This document shows, piece after piece, positions 52,496-61,559 of a stretch of 64,000 nucleotides of DNA. The notes under the pieces are model-generated. The model had not been told where the DNA came from, ran no database searches, and saw only the letters and a list, made by a program, of their open reading frames with translations. Positions within the stretch are counted from its first letter, which is position 1. Every line of letters starts with the position of its first letter. The position numbers and the translations under genes were made by a program. Source of the stretch: an uncultured Methanomethylovorans sp. (lineage in GTDB: Archaea; Halobacteriota; Methanosarcinia; Methanosarcinales; Methanosarcinaceae); the NCBI RefSeq assembly GCF_963678545.1, contig NZ_OY782870.1:1488001-1552000 (forward strand), in the 5' to 3' direction.

Positions 52496-53647
52496 TCAGA
52501 GTGTGTCAAGTACGTCGCTTGCGGCCTCTATACCCGGTCCTACACTGGATATAATTCCGCGTTTCTTAAGCACTATTTCAAGTTCGGCTACTGTAAGCAG
52601 TATATCTTTTGGCTGGACATTACCCATGTTGCCTATCCTGAATATTTTGCCACTGAGCCTGTCCTGCCCACCTGCGATCACAATACCTCTTGCCTGCATA
52701 TCTTTCTTGATATCATTACCAGTAACACCTTCAGGTGCTTTCATTGCACTTACGGTATTGGAGTAATGACTGTACTCATTGAGGTTGGGCAACATTTCAA
52801 TTCCCATTGCATTTACAGCAGCTCTTACTGCAGCAGCTTCTGTGCAGTGGCGTTTTATCCTGGCTTCCATGCCCTCTTCCTTAATGATATGTAAAGCTTC
52901 CTGAAGCGCATAGAACAGAGGTATAGCAGGAGTATACGGTGTCTCACGCTGGCTTTTTTCTGTGCTCTTTTTGTAAGCTTTTAGATCCAGATAATAGGGC
53001 ATGCGTTCTACATTGTTCATAGCCTCAAATGCCTTCTCACTTACTGAAACAACTGAAAGTCCTGGAGGTGTAGCCAGACATTTCTGTGACCCAACAAGAG
53101 CAATATCTACATTCCATTCATCCACTTTGACGAGATCCCCGCCAAGTGATGTGACACCGTCCATAATAAAAAGAGCACCATATTCCTTAGTAAGCTTACC
53201 TATCTCTTTTGCAGGATTAAGAATACCCGTAGATGTTTCATTGTGAACAAGTGTAACAGCCTTTGCTCCTTTTTCCAACTTCTCTTCGAGCTGGCCAAGG
53301 TCCACTGAATCTCCCCATTCACATGCCAGGGGATCTACAGTTCCATATCTCTTTGCGATATTCTTGAACCTTTCACCAAATTTCCCATTCTCAATAGCAA
53401 TAATCCTATCATTAGGATTTGTGGTACATCCCACGGCAGCTTCCATAGCTGCAGTGCCTGATCCACTGATAACAAAAATGTCGTTCTTAGTGTTGAAAAT
53501 GCCAGATAATATCTGCCTGCAGTCGTCGTACATATCTGAGAACGCGCCACTCCTGTGATTTATCATAGGTTTTGACATCGCTCTAAGTACTCTAGGTGCA
53601 ACGGGCACAGGCCCCGGCATCATAAGCAAAGTGTCTTCTAAATTCAT
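52496..53647 (-). CDS. Class V aminotransferase (alanine/serine--glyoxylate type)
   Basis: PLP enzyme, 383 residues. MMPGPVPVAPRVLRAMSKPM at the start, FVISGSGTAAMEAAVGCTTN near residue 58, LFIMDGVTSLGGDLVKVDEW near 150, and PLP lysine in ALVGSQKCLATPPGLSVVSV near 188. It ends RIGNMGNVQPKDILLTVAEL. Archaeal homologues accept alanine, serine or aspartate with glyoxylate or pyruvate; the substrate cannot be fixed from the sequence. It lies 13 bases before ribC on the same strand, so it may be in the ribC-ribH operon. Confidence 0.9.
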   Translation of the reverse strand: MNLEDTLLMMPGPVPVAPRVLRAMSKPMINHRSGAFSDMYDDCRQILSGIFNTKNDIFVISGSGTAAMEAAVGCTTNPNDRIIAIENGKFGERFKNIAKRYGTVDPLACEWGDSVDLGQLEEKLEKGAKAVTLVHNETSTGILNPAKEIGKLTKEYGALFIMDGVTSLGGDLVKVDEWNVDIALVGSQKCLATPPGLSVVSVSEKAFEAMNNVERMPYYLDLKAYKKSTEKSQRETPYTPAIPLFYALQEALHIIKEEGMEARIKRHCTEAAAVRAAVNAMGIEMLPNLNEYSHYSNTVSAMKAPEGVTGNDIKKDMQARGIVIAGGQDRLSGKIFRIGNMGNVQPKDILLTVAELEIVLKKRGIISSVGPGIEAASDVLDTL

Positions 53648-53767
53648 GTATATCGCCTGAAACCTTGATTAAAATGATTGTGCTGTAAGATATGCTTTTC
53701 GATTTGTCGGAGATTTCGACCTGTTAAATGTAGACCTTATATATAATATAGTCGAGTGCAGTATTCT

Positions 53768-54328
53768 TCAGCCGCGTAATAATTTCATAAGATCATGCTT
53801 TGTGACAACACCTGCAATCTGCCCTCTTTCCAAAACTATCACAGCAGGCATGGTTTCGAGAAGATGAGAAACCAATTTTATGTGTGTACCTGGAGATACC
53901 ACAGGAAAAGTATCCCCCATAAGGTCCCTTATTTTCATTTTTGAGACTTCCAACGCCTTTTTTCCAGCCATAGAACGGACGATAGTCTCTTCAGAAATGC
54001 TTCCTATAGGCACACCATTTTCGACTACCGGTATCTGCGATATATCATTATCTCCCATAATTCTAACTGCAGCATCCACAGGTTCGTCAGCACTTATGGA
54101 TATAACTTTGGTGTTCATGAGATTCCGTGCCAGCACATGACTTTCCTCCTCACTAGCATCAAAAGCATTAAGAATACGTTTAAGAGTAGAAAGACGTGGG
54201 TCTACATCACCTGCTTCGATGCGTGCTATCAGTGGCTGGCTGACACCTGCTCTTTTTGCCAGTTCACTCTGAGTAAGCCCAAGCTCATTTCTTTTCTGTC
54301 GAATACTGTCTGGAGTAGGAAGGTGCAT
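53768..54328 (-). CDS. HTH-XRE regulator with paired CBS domains
   Basis: 186 residues. N-terminal Xre-type helix-turn-helix (IRQKRNELGLTQSELAKRAG, VSQPLIARIEAGDVDPRLST) and two CBS domains (LMNTKVISISADEPVDAAVR; MGDTFPVVSPGTHIKLVSHL). Such archaeal regulators are expected to sense adenine-nucleotide-like ligands. An inverted repeat ATTAC-N5-GTAAT lies directly upstream between the TATA region and the start, suggesting self-control. Monocistronic. Confidence 0.92.
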   Translation of the reverse strand: MHLPTPDSIRQKRNELGLTQSELAKRAGVSQPLIARIEAGDVDPRLSTLKRILNAFDASEEESHVLARNLMNTKVISISADEPVDAAVRIMGDNDISQIPVVENGVPIGSISEETIVRSMAGKKALEVSKMKIRDLMGDTFPVVSPGTHIKLVSHLLETMPAVIVLERGQIAGVVTKHDLMKLLRG

Positions 54329-54332
54329 AATT

Positions 54333-54360
54333 ATTACCCATAGTAATTATATTATATATA
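54333..54360 (-). promoter_or_regulatory. Likely operator and TATA box of the HTH-CBS gene
   Basis: ATTAC (54333-54337) and GTAAT (54343-54347) form an inverted repeat five bases from the start codon; ATTATATATA at 54351-54360 is the TATA box. The spacing implies a nearly leaderless mRNA with the operator at the transcription start. Confidence 0.45.
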
Positions 54361-54396
54361 TGTGAGCATATCCGACAAAAAAAGATAAAAAGAAAG

Positions 54397-54840
54397 TTAT
54401 TGGTTAGACTGGAATTCAGTGACCTTACCATTTTCATCTATCATAGTCGTCTTTCCGTCCTTCATAGTCATTTCACTCATTACTGTTCCATTCGCATAAT
54501 AGCTCTTCCAGCTAAAAGTCTCGCTATCTTCTGAGAACATATATTCGACTCTGGCAACCTCGTCTTCAGGATTTGTGGACTTGTATTCCATGACACACAT
54601 AGGTACACCATCTACTTCTTTAGAGCCAGTGTACATCATTGAAACTTCTTCTCCTGTTGTTGGATTCGAAGTTTTCCATGAAGTTCCCACAGGACACCAG
54701 CTATCTTGGTTCTTTTGGTCTGTGGTTACCTCAACTTTTGTTCCATTATCTGTCTCGTAAGTGGTAGTATCCTTACCACCGCAGCCTGAAGCGGCCACCG
54801 CTATCAACAATATTGCAACAATCAGCCATTTTACATTCAT
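54397..54840 (-). CDS. Lipoprotein of unknown function
   Basis: 147 residues. Signal with lipobox (LIVAILLIAVAASGCGG, Cys near residue 20). The mature part is rich in Thr, Glu and Lys: TYETDNGTKVEVTTDQ, CPVGTSWKTSNPTTGE, YMFSEDSETFSWKSYYANGT and MKDGKTTMIDENGKVTEFQS. Two cysteines beyond the lipid anchor may pair. No family recognised. Exported and membrane-anchored. Confidence 0.8.
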   Translation of the reverse strand: MNVKWLIVAILLIAVAASGCGGKDTTTYETDNGTKVEVTTDQKNQDSWCPVGTSWKTSNPTTGEEVSMMYTGSKEVDGVPMCVMEYKSTNPEDEVARVEYMFSEDSETFSWKSYYANGTVMSEMTMKDGKTTMIDENGKVTEFQSNQ

Positions 54841-55034
54841 ATTAATCCCAAAAAGAGTCTCGGTTAATAGGATTTAAGCTTGTCGATATAGTTTTGCACA
54901 GCAACTGCATCTTAGGCATACCAGAACATCAATCCGGCAACATACAAATCATACAGTACCACATTGGATTTTATTACAAGTACTTTAAAAAAGCAAGATG
55001 AAGACGTAACTCATCTCATTTATAAAACATTTAT

Positions 55035-55562
55035 TTAATGTTCAAGCCCTAGGGACGTTACGGCAATGACAATGACTATTCCAAGACCCACCATACGGGC
55101 AGAGTGCTTTATCATACTTTGTTTTGCAATTTTTCCTGAGTATAGGCCAAGGATAGAAAGAACCATAATACTCATGACAATCGAAACTTCAAGCATGTGT
55201 TCTTTCAGTAGTACATAAGGCAGGATAGGAACCATTGAACCCAAGAAGCTTGCACCTCCATGAAAAATTGAATCGCTCCATATCTTCTTTTTAGTCTGCT
55301 TTTCAATTGAAGTACATGCCAAGCTTCGAAGTAGGGGCTTTTCAAGCTCCGCAAGTTTTCCATACTCAACAGCACTTTCAGCAAGATATGATCCCACGCC
55401 GTTGGTAAGAGCAAGCGCCACAGCTCCTCCGAAAGCTGCATTAATTATTATTGAAGGATCATTAGCCACTTGAGATGTTCCTATAACTACACCCAATACT
55501 GCGAGTATCCCATCTATACTACCCAGTATGACATATCTTCCATGTTCGACATTAAGTTTCAT
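55035..55562 (-). CDS. VIT1/CCC1-family membrane protein
   Basis: 175 residues with about five helices. RYVILGSIDGILAVLGVVIG at the start is the conserved first helix with Asp, and AALALTNGVGSYLAESAVEY-like residues near 48 mark the second helix (ALALTNGVGSYLAESAVEYG). The family moves Fe2+ or Mn2+ out of the cytoplasm. The cytosolic metal-binding loop is shorter than in plant VIT1. Monocistronic. Confidence 0.82.
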   Translation of the reverse strand: MKLNVEHGRYVILGSIDGILAVLGVVIGTSQVANDPSIIINAAFGGAVALALTNGVGSYLAESAVEYGKLAELEKPLLRSLACTSIEKQTKKKIWSDSIFHGGASFLGSMVPILPYVLLKEHMLEVSIVMSIMVLSILGLYSGKIAKQSMIKHSARMVGLGIVIVIAVTSLGLEH

Positions 55563-55712
55563 TACAATCAGGTTTTAGCCAATATTAGAATTAACAGTAT
55601 TCTCAGTTGTTTTATAATATAAAAACTTTTTAGCCATGGAGTCTTTACATCAAACAACAAGCTTAATTTGGATATATCTGATTACTACGAAAATTTTACA
55701 CAGGAAATAATC

Positions 55713-56588
55713 ATGAAAGTCGATCCACAATGCTCATACTGTTTGCTTTCAAGGGTTCACTACGAATCAAAGTTATCCACAAATGACGAAGTACTAATCG
55801 ATAAAATCATGCAGGAATGCATCCATGTGCTTAAAGACACATATGCTCCGGGCGTGCCTGCAGCATTAGTATCTACTTCAATGCATAGAAAAGCCTATGA
55901 GTTACTGGATGATGAAGATCCTTACAGGGATATGAAAGAAATATGTAACAGAACTGCTGAGAAAGTATTCCCTATTGCAAGATCAATGATCTATGACGGC
56001 AATCCATCAGATACTGAACTTTTCAGGCGTGCTGTGCTTGCAGCTGTAATTGGTAACTTCTTTGATTTTGGAGTAATGGGACTTGAAGTACCAATAAATG
56101 TATTCGATGAAACATTCAGACAGCACTTTATCAGAGGACTTGACATCGATGATACGCCCAGAATGATTGAGATGCTGGATAATGTAGTATATATTGCAGA
56201 CAACTGCGGTGAGATCCTGCTCGATACCTTGGTTTTTGATGTTATCAAAAAGTTGGGAGGACACGTAACCCTTGTGGTGAGAGGAAAGCCCATATTGACC
56301 GACGTTACAATGAAGGATATAAAAGAATTGGGGGTCGATGTAAAAGTAGATAAAATCCTTACCACGGGTTGTGGCTCTATCGGTGTAGATATGGAACAGG
56401 CTCCACAGGAGCTTATAGAGGCTTTAGGATCAGCATCATTGATAATTAGTAAAGGTATGGCAAATTACGAAACTCTTACAGAATATGACGTGGGACCTAT
56501 CGCATATTTGCTTAAGGCAAAATGCAAACCTGTGGCAAAGCATATAGGAGTAGACTTGGAACATTCTGTAGCAAGATTATTCGAATAA
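55713..56588 (+). CDS. DUF89/ARMT1-like damage-control phosphatase
   Basis: 291 residues. N-terminal MKVDPQCSYCLLSRVHYESK with the CxxC pair of the archaeal/bacterial subfamily, catalytic region VYIADNCGEILLDTLVFDVI near residue 152 (metal-binding Asp/Asn), VRGKPILTDVTMKDIKELGV near 188, and LIISKGMANYETLTEYDVGP near 248. The family hydrolyses harmful phosphometabolites using Mn, Co or Ni. The ATG at 55713 follows AGGAAA; the frame extends upstream without a good start. Followed 15 bases later by a CooT-like gene. Confidence 0.9.
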   Translation: MKVDPQCSYCLLSRVHYESKLSTNDEVLIDKIMQECIHVLKDTYAPGVPAALVSTSMHRKAYELLDDEDPYRDMKEICNRTAEKVFPIARSMIYDGNPSDTELFRRAVLAAVIGNFFDFGVMGLEVPINVFDETFRQHFIRGLDIDDTPRMIEMLDNVVYIADNCGEILLDTLVFDVIKKLGGHVTLVVRGKPILTDVTMKDIKELGVDVKVDKILTTGCGSIGVDMEQAPQELIEALGSASLIISKGMANYETLTEYDVGPIAYLLKAKCKPVAKHIGVDLEHSVARLFE

Positions 56589-56602
56589 GGATAGTGACCT
56601 TT

Positions 56603-56791
56603 ATGTGTGAATTAGATGTAATACTTTTAGAGAACAATACCAGACAGCTTGTAATGGAATCGGTTACAAAGGTACTGGTAAATGAAGATACAATAGAACT
56701 GATAGGTATACTTGGCGATAGAAAAACATTGAAGGGATCTATTAAAATAATAGACTTCTCAAAAGGAGAAATTGTTATTCACAGTAAATAA
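56603..56791 (+). CDS. CooT-like small nickel-binding protein
   Basis: 62 residues, MCELDVILLENNTRQLVMES to the end EIVIHSK. The CooT family has Cys as second residue, used for Ni(II) binding, and a small beta-barrel; both fit here. CooT helps mature Ni-containing CO dehydrogenase in some bacteria. Here it follows a DUF89 gene and the window also contains cdhA, a Ni enzyme, about 6.5 kb away. The functional link is inferred. Confidence 0.8.
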   Translation: MCELDVILLENNTRQLVMESVTKVLVNEDTIELIGILGDRKTLKGSIKIIDFSKGEIVIHSK

Positions 56792-56891
56792 GTATTATTT
56801 ATGTGAAGACATATAATCAAATAACCTAAATTCAAATGAACGGTCTTTAGGGAGCGTCATTACAATATTGTGACAAAGGAGAGGTATATCA

Positions 56892-57899
56892 ATGGCAAAA
56901 GTAAAAGTAGCAATCAATGGTTTTGGAACGATAGGTAAACGTGTTGCTGATGCTGTGCAAATGCAGAAGGACATGGAAATAATAGGTATCTCTAAGACTA
57001 AACCCAATTTTGAGGCATTTACTGCCCTGGATAAGGGTTACTCCCTATATGCACCCGCTGATAAGATAAAAGATATGGAAAAAGGCGGAATACAGGCTTC
57101 CGGCTCTATAGAAGATATGATAGCTGCCGCAGACATAGTAGTTGACTGTACCCCCGGAGGATTGGGCGAGCAGAACAAGGCATTGTACAAGAAGGCTGGT
57201 GTAAAAGCTATCTGGCAGGGAGGCGAAGAACATGAGCTTGCAGGTTTCTCATTCAATTCTGTTTCCAATTATGAGGAAGCCCTGGGCAAAGAGTTCGTAA
57301 GGGTAGTTTCCTGCAATACCACAGGGCTTTGCAGAGTGATATATCCACTTGACCAGGAATTTGGAATAAAGAAGGCACGTGTGACATTAATGCGTAGAGC
57401 TGCCGATCCCAATGATGTAAAGAAGGGACCAATAAATGCTATTGTCCCAAGTCCTATCAAGCTACCATCACACCATGGACCCGATGTTAAATCTGTAATT
57501 CCCCACATAAATATCACTTCTACGGCAGTTATTGTTTCTACTACCCTTATGCACCTGCACAGCCTTAATATAGAAATGAACAAGCAGTGCACTACTGAAG
57601 ATATAGTAGACCTGCTAGCTGCACAATCACGTATAAGGTTCGTTGGCCAGGGCATAACCTCCACTGCCGAGATCATGGAGCTTGGAAAAGACCTGGGCAG
57701 ACCCCGCGGTGACATGTGGGAGAACTGTATATGGGATAAATCCATAACAATGGATGAAGGAGAATTATACTTCTTCCAGGCCATCCACCAGGAATCAGAT
57801 GTTATTCCCGAAAATGTGGATGCAATTCGAGCAATGATGGAATTGGAAAGCAATGGTGCAAGATCCATAGAAAAAACAAACAAAGCGATGGGTATCTAA
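56892..57899 (+). CDS. gap: Glyceraldehyde-3-phosphate dehydrogenase, archaeal type II
   Basis: Interconverts glyceraldehyde 3-phosphate and 1,3-bisphosphoglycerate, mainly for gluconeogenesis in methanogens. 335 residues. VAINGFGTIGKRVADAVQMQ at the N-terminus binds NAD(P), VVDCTPGGLGEQNKALYKKA near residue 78, and catalytic Cys in VSCNTTGLCRVIYPL near 140. The end LESNGARSIEKTNKAMGI is typical. GGAGAGG precedes the ATG. It leads a run of three genes on the same strand. Confidence 0.96.
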   Translation: MAKVKVAINGFGTIGKRVADAVQMQKDMEIIGISKTKPNFEAFTALDKGYSLYAPADKIKDMEKGGIQASGSIEDMIAAADIVVDCTPGGLGEQNKALYKKAGVKAIWQGGEEHELAGFSFNSVSNYEEALGKEFVRVVSCNTTGLCRVIYPLDQEFGIKKARVTLMRRAADPNDVKKGPINAIVPSPIKLPSHHGPDVKSVIPHINITSTAVIVSTTLMHLHSLNIEMNKQCTTEDIVDLLAAQSRIRFVGQGITSTAEIMELGKDLGRPRGDMWENCIWDKSITMDEGELYFFQAIHQESDVIPENVDAIRAMMELESNGARSIEKTNKAMGI

Positions 57900-57911
57900 A
57901 CCCATTCTTTT

Positions 57912-58712
57912 ATGCAGATCGATGCCACGCTGCTGGAACTATGTGAGAAGGTTTCTGCAGCCTCATACAACGCCATAAAGAATCTTGTGGGAACGCCTGA
58001 AGCAGATACTACTTTGTATATAGGCGCTGATGGTACACCCACAAAACTCATTGATGAAGTTTCTGAGAGTGCAATATTCCAGGAATTACAGAATGATGGC
58101 CGCTCCATGCGCGTTATTAGCGAAGAGTTTGGAGAAAAACAGATAGGCTGTAATCCTGAGATGACTATTATAATGGATCCCCTTGATGGAACCCATAATG
58201 CCTTAACAGGAATCCCTTTCTATAGTATTTCAATAGCAATTGCTAATCCTTGTCATGCCGGTATCAATTTTGGATATGTCAAGGATCTTGTCACAGGAGA
58301 TGTATATTGTGCAGAATTTGGAAAAGGAGCATACTTAAATGGACAAAGGGTACACACATCAAAGAATTCAAATTTAATGGAGTCTTGTATCAGCGTATAT
58401 GGGTATCGTCAGAGTGTGACCAAGACAGCCAATATCAGTCAGGCCATACGAAGGATACGCATACTTGGCTGTATATCTCTGGAATTGTGTTATGTTGCTA
58501 GTGGAAAATTAGATGCATTTATAGATATAAGAGGCTCTTTACGCCTTACAGATGTTGCAGCAGGCAAACTGATAATAGAAGAAGCAGGAGGTACAGTGAC
58601 TGATGAAAAAGGTTGTAAGCTCTTGCTTAAGGAGATTTTTATAAACAAGGTTTACATGATAGCGACAAATGGCACATCACACCAGCGCATCCTTGAAATT
58701 ATAGGGAGATAA
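57912..58712 (+). CDS. suhB: Inositol monophosphatase/fructose-1,6-bisphosphatase
   Basis: Mg-dependent phosphatase, 266 residues. Metal-site motifs: VISEEFGEKQIG near residue 69, MDPLDGTHNALTGIPFYSIS near 88, and LRLTDVAAGKLIIEEAGG near 215 (WDxAAG equivalent, here TDVAAG). The archaeal enzymes act on both fructose 1,6-bisphosphate and inositol phosphate, so it may serve gluconeogenesis with the neighbouring gap. Starts 12 bases after gap and ends four bases before nadK. Confidence 0.92.
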   Translation: MQIDATLLELCEKVSAASYNAIKNLVGTPEADTTLYIGADGTPTKLIDEVSESAIFQELQNDGRSMRVISEEFGEKQIGCNPEMTIIMDPLDGTHNALTGIPFYSISIAIANPCHAGINFGYVKDLVTGDVYCAEFGKGAYLNGQRVHTSKNSNLMESCISVYGYRQSVTKTANISQAIRRIRILGCISLELCYVASGKLDAFIDIRGSLRLTDVAAGKLIIEEAGGTVTDEKGCKLLLKEIFINKVYMIATNGTSHQRILEIIGR

Positions 58713-58716
58713 TGAG

Positions 58717-59547
58717 ATGATTAAAAAAATAGGGATCGTATCAAGATATGATAGACCTGAAGCACTTGAGATGGTAGAAACAATAATTACCCGTTTCAAG
58801 GATGAAGTTGATATATTCCTTGCTCCCAGGACCGCTCAACATCTGGGGAATCACCATCCCTGTATGGCAATAGATTCTATGCGACAAGCAGGTGTGGAGC
58901 TGATAATTATAATAGGGGGAGATGGAACTGTACTTCGTACTATCTCCAAAATGGATGACCCTCTGCCTTTGCTCGGTATTAATATGGGTACACTGGGCTT
59001 TTTGGTAGACGTGAAACCTGAAGATTCCATTGAGACCATAGAGGGTGTGCTTAAAGGTTTCACATATACGGAGCGCTCCAGGCTTGCTGTCCAGCTGAAT
59101 AACGAAAATCTTCCATGCGCCACAAATGAATTGGTACTCATAACTTCAAGAGCTGCAAAAATGCTCTCTTTCAGCATATGTGTAGATGAATCTCAGATAG
59201 ATGAACTCCGGGCCGATGGAGTAGTAATAGCAACACCTACGGGCTCTACTGCCTATGCCATGAGTGCAGGAGGTCCGATTATCGATCCAAGAGTAGATGC
59301 AACATTGATAGTGCCTCTTGCTCCATTTAAGCTCTCAGCAAGGCCCTGGATTGTGCCCGGAAGCAGCAAAATCAGACTTACGATGACAATTCCTGAAAAG
59401 GAAGCTGCAGTAGTGTTAGATGGGCAACATACATACCATGTACATGAACATGACGTGATTACACTCACAAGAGCTAAGAATCCAGCACGTTTTGTGAAAA
59501 TGCCAAAAGACGGTTTCTACGAGAAAGTGAAAAGTAAACTTTCTTGA
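58717..59547 (+). CDS. nadK: NAD kinase
   Basis: Phosphorylates NAD to NADP. 276 residues. GGDGT motif in LIIIIGGDGTVLRTISKMDD near residue 65, NMGTLGFLVDVKPED near 88, and TPTGSTAYAMSAGGPIIDPR near 170. The end HEHDVITLTRAKNPARFVKM is the usual C-terminal strand. In some archaea NAD kinase is fused to the IMPase domain; here they are two genes four bases apart, keeping the same order. Confidence 0.95.
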   Translation: MIKKIGIVSRYDRPEALEMVETIITRFKDEVDIFLAPRTAQHLGNHHPCMAIDSMRQAGVELIIIIGGDGTVLRTISKMDDPLPLLGINMGTLGFLVDVKPEDSIETIEGVLKGFTYTERSRLAVQLNNENLPCATNELVLITSRAAKMLSFSICVDESQIDELRADGVVIATPTGSTAYAMSAGGPIIDPRVDATLIVPLAPFKLSARPWIVPGSSKIRLTMTIPEKEAAVVLDGQHTYHVHEHDVITLTRAKNPARFVKMPKDGFYEKVKSKLS

Positions 59548-59682
59548 GATTTTCTTTCAAGTGGTAACAGTATACCGGTCATTCGGATTATAATGGTATC
59601 GCTTGATTACGAAAATTATATTTAATATATTGCATATTTGCAGCTATACAAACATTAAGACCATTTTGAATGTGATATATAT

Positions 59683-60855
59683 ATGGTAATAGAAAAAGAT
59701 TATTCACAAAATGAATTGATGCAGTTCCTTAATCTAAAACCCCTTGACATCGAAATTTGCGATGTGACATTGCGTGATGGGGAACAGACTCCGGGAGTTG
59801 TTTTTACAAGGGAAGAAAAAATGGACATTGCAACTGAACTGGATTCTATCGGAGTAGAGATAATAGAATCTGGCTTTCCCGTGGTCTCAAATACCGAAAA
59901 ACAAATTGTTAAAGATATAGCTAATATGGGACTAAATGCTAAGACATGTTGTCTGGCACGTTCAAAGATCAGTGATGTTGAGGTTGCTATTGATTGTGAT
60001 GTGGATTTTGTGAGCATTTTCATTGCAATGTCAGAACTTCATCTTAAGTACAAATACCACAAAAGCTATGAAGAAATGTTCGGTCTTGCCATGCAAGCCG
60101 TGCAATATGCAAAGGACCATGGATTAGGAGTCAGGTTTGCTGCTGAAGACGGTAGCAGGACAGACGTAGAAACTCTGAAACAGGCTTTTCTTGCTGCAGA
60201 GGAGTATAAGGTCAACTATGTGAGTATTGCAGATACAATTGGCATTCTTAACCCAAGCACCACTTACTATCTTGTGAAGGAGATTAAAAAGGTTATTAAG
60301 ACCCCATTATGTATGCATTGCCATGACGATATTGGTATGGCCACAGCTAATACACTGGCAGCTGCAGAAGCTGGTGCTAAACAGTTGCATACCACTGTTA
60401 ATGGTATAGGAGAAAGAGCAGGTAACGCTTCTCTCGAAGAAGTGTTAGTGGCCCTTAGGGTACAGTACGACATTGACAGATATGATACACGAAAGATTAC
60501 TAATCTGTCTAAAAAAGTAGAGAGGTATTCAGGTATCAAACCCGCAGTAACAAAAGCAGTCATAGGCGAACATGCATTTTCCCATGAATCCGGCATCCAT
60601 GTTTGTGCAATATTGGAAGAGCCCAGAACATATGAATTATTCAGTCCGGAAATGGTAGGTGGGCAACGCCGCCTTATTGTTGGTAAACATACCGGAATGA
60701 AGGCACTTCGAGGAATTGTAAAGAGTATGGGCTATGACTTAAGTAGGGAAGCGTTATGCACCCTTATAGAAAAAGTGAAAAACAGTGCCGAAACAAAATA
60801 TGGAATTTCAAGTGAAAGACTGGAAGAAATGATCAATGAGGTCAAGAACACTTGA
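59683..60855 (+). CDS. aksA: Homocitrate synthase AksA
   Basis: Condenses acetyl-CoA with 2-oxoglutarate (and longer 2-oxo acids) on the route to the 7-mercaptoheptanoyl part of coenzyme B. 390 residues. CDVTLRDGEQTPGVVFTREE near residue 26, LHCHDDIGMA-type motif MHCHDDIGMATANTLAAAEA near 205, and VNGIGERAGNASLEEVLVAL near 238, then the HESGIHV region. The alternative is citramalate or isopropylmalate synthase of the same family; the missing C-terminal leucine regulatory domain favours AksA. Confidence 0.85.
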   Translation: MVIEKDYSQNELMQFLNLKPLDIEICDVTLRDGEQTPGVVFTREEKMDIATELDSIGVEIIESGFPVVSNTEKQIVKDIANMGLNAKTCCLARSKISDVEVAIDCDVDFVSIFIAMSELHLKYKYHKSYEEMFGLAMQAVQYAKDHGLGVRFAAEDGSRTDVETLKQAFLAAEEYKVNYVSIADTIGILNPSTTYYLVKEIKKVIKTPLCMHCHDDIGMATANTLAAAEAGAKQLHTTVNGIGERAGNASLEEVLVALRVQYDIDRYDTRKITNLSKKVERYSGIKPAVTKAVIGEHAFSHESGIHVCAILEEPRTYELFSPEMVGGQRRLIVGKHTGMKALRGIVKSMGYDLSREALCTLIEKVKNSAETKYGISSERLEEMINEVKNT

Positions 60856-60863
60856 CCTATCCC

Positions 60864-61427
60864 TTATTCTGATACAACATCTAATTCTTTAGCACGCTGT
60901 GACTTTTCAGGAGCACACGTGTAAAAATCGTCATCATAGAAGTTCATTTGGTTGTTCTCAAGGATGATAACATAATCTGCCGAATTCCTAAGAGCCGCAG
61001 AGAAACCAGGTTCCACCCCAAACAAAATGGTTTCTTTTCCGTTTTCATTAGCCTTACTTAATAAAGGCTTGAAGTCGGCATCTCTGGTCACGAGAGCAAG
61101 AGTATCAATGGTAGGATTGTACACTAACTCCATACCTTCCACCGCAAGACGTACATCGACGTCACTTGAACATATGATAGGTTCAAGTCCATTGTTCTCA
61201 ATAGCTTCGACAAGTTTATCTGAGGCATACTGATTGAGGAAGACTTTGCCTATCTTTACATTACCATACTCTTTTAAGACATCCCGTATCTCTTCAAGAT
61301 TTACATTGAACTCTTTGCGAAGAACATTTGGCCCATCTACAAGAAGACCTATCCTGCGCCTTCCTACCTCTTTTTTGGTGCTTAGGTATCTGACAATGGA
61401 ATTCAATCCGGTCTTTACGTTCTGCAT
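60864..61427 (-). CDS. NYN-domain protein (TIGR00288, PIN-like nuclease)
   Basis: 187 residues. The NYN/LabA fold shows RRIGLLVDGPNVLRKEFNVN near residue 24 (first Asp), IICSSDVDVRLAVEGMELVY near 84, and DTLALVTRDADFKPLLSKAN near 108 (acidic cluster). This is a predicted metal-dependent RNase related to PIN domains and conserved in archaea. The C-terminal 30 residues are acidic. It is convergent with aksA, with eight bases between stops. Confidence 0.88.
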   Translation of the reverse strand: MQNVKTGLNSIVRYLSTKKEVGRRRIGLLVDGPNVLRKEFNVNLEEIRDVLKEYGNVKIGKVFLNQYASDKLVEAIENNGLEPIICSSDVDVRLAVEGMELVYNPTIDTLALVTRDADFKPLLSKANENGKETILFGVEPGFSAALRNSADYVIILENNQMNFYDDDFYTCAPEKSQRAKELDVVSE

Positions 61428-61559
61428 ATTGTCACTCGCTATAGTATCGTTAGTGTAGTAATACTAATTTTCCCTTGAATAAGCAGTATTTAATAAGTAC
61501 TATGAGTAGCTGAGTTTTATAGTTTTGTGTACAATCATTAGCGTTTCTGATGAAAGCGA

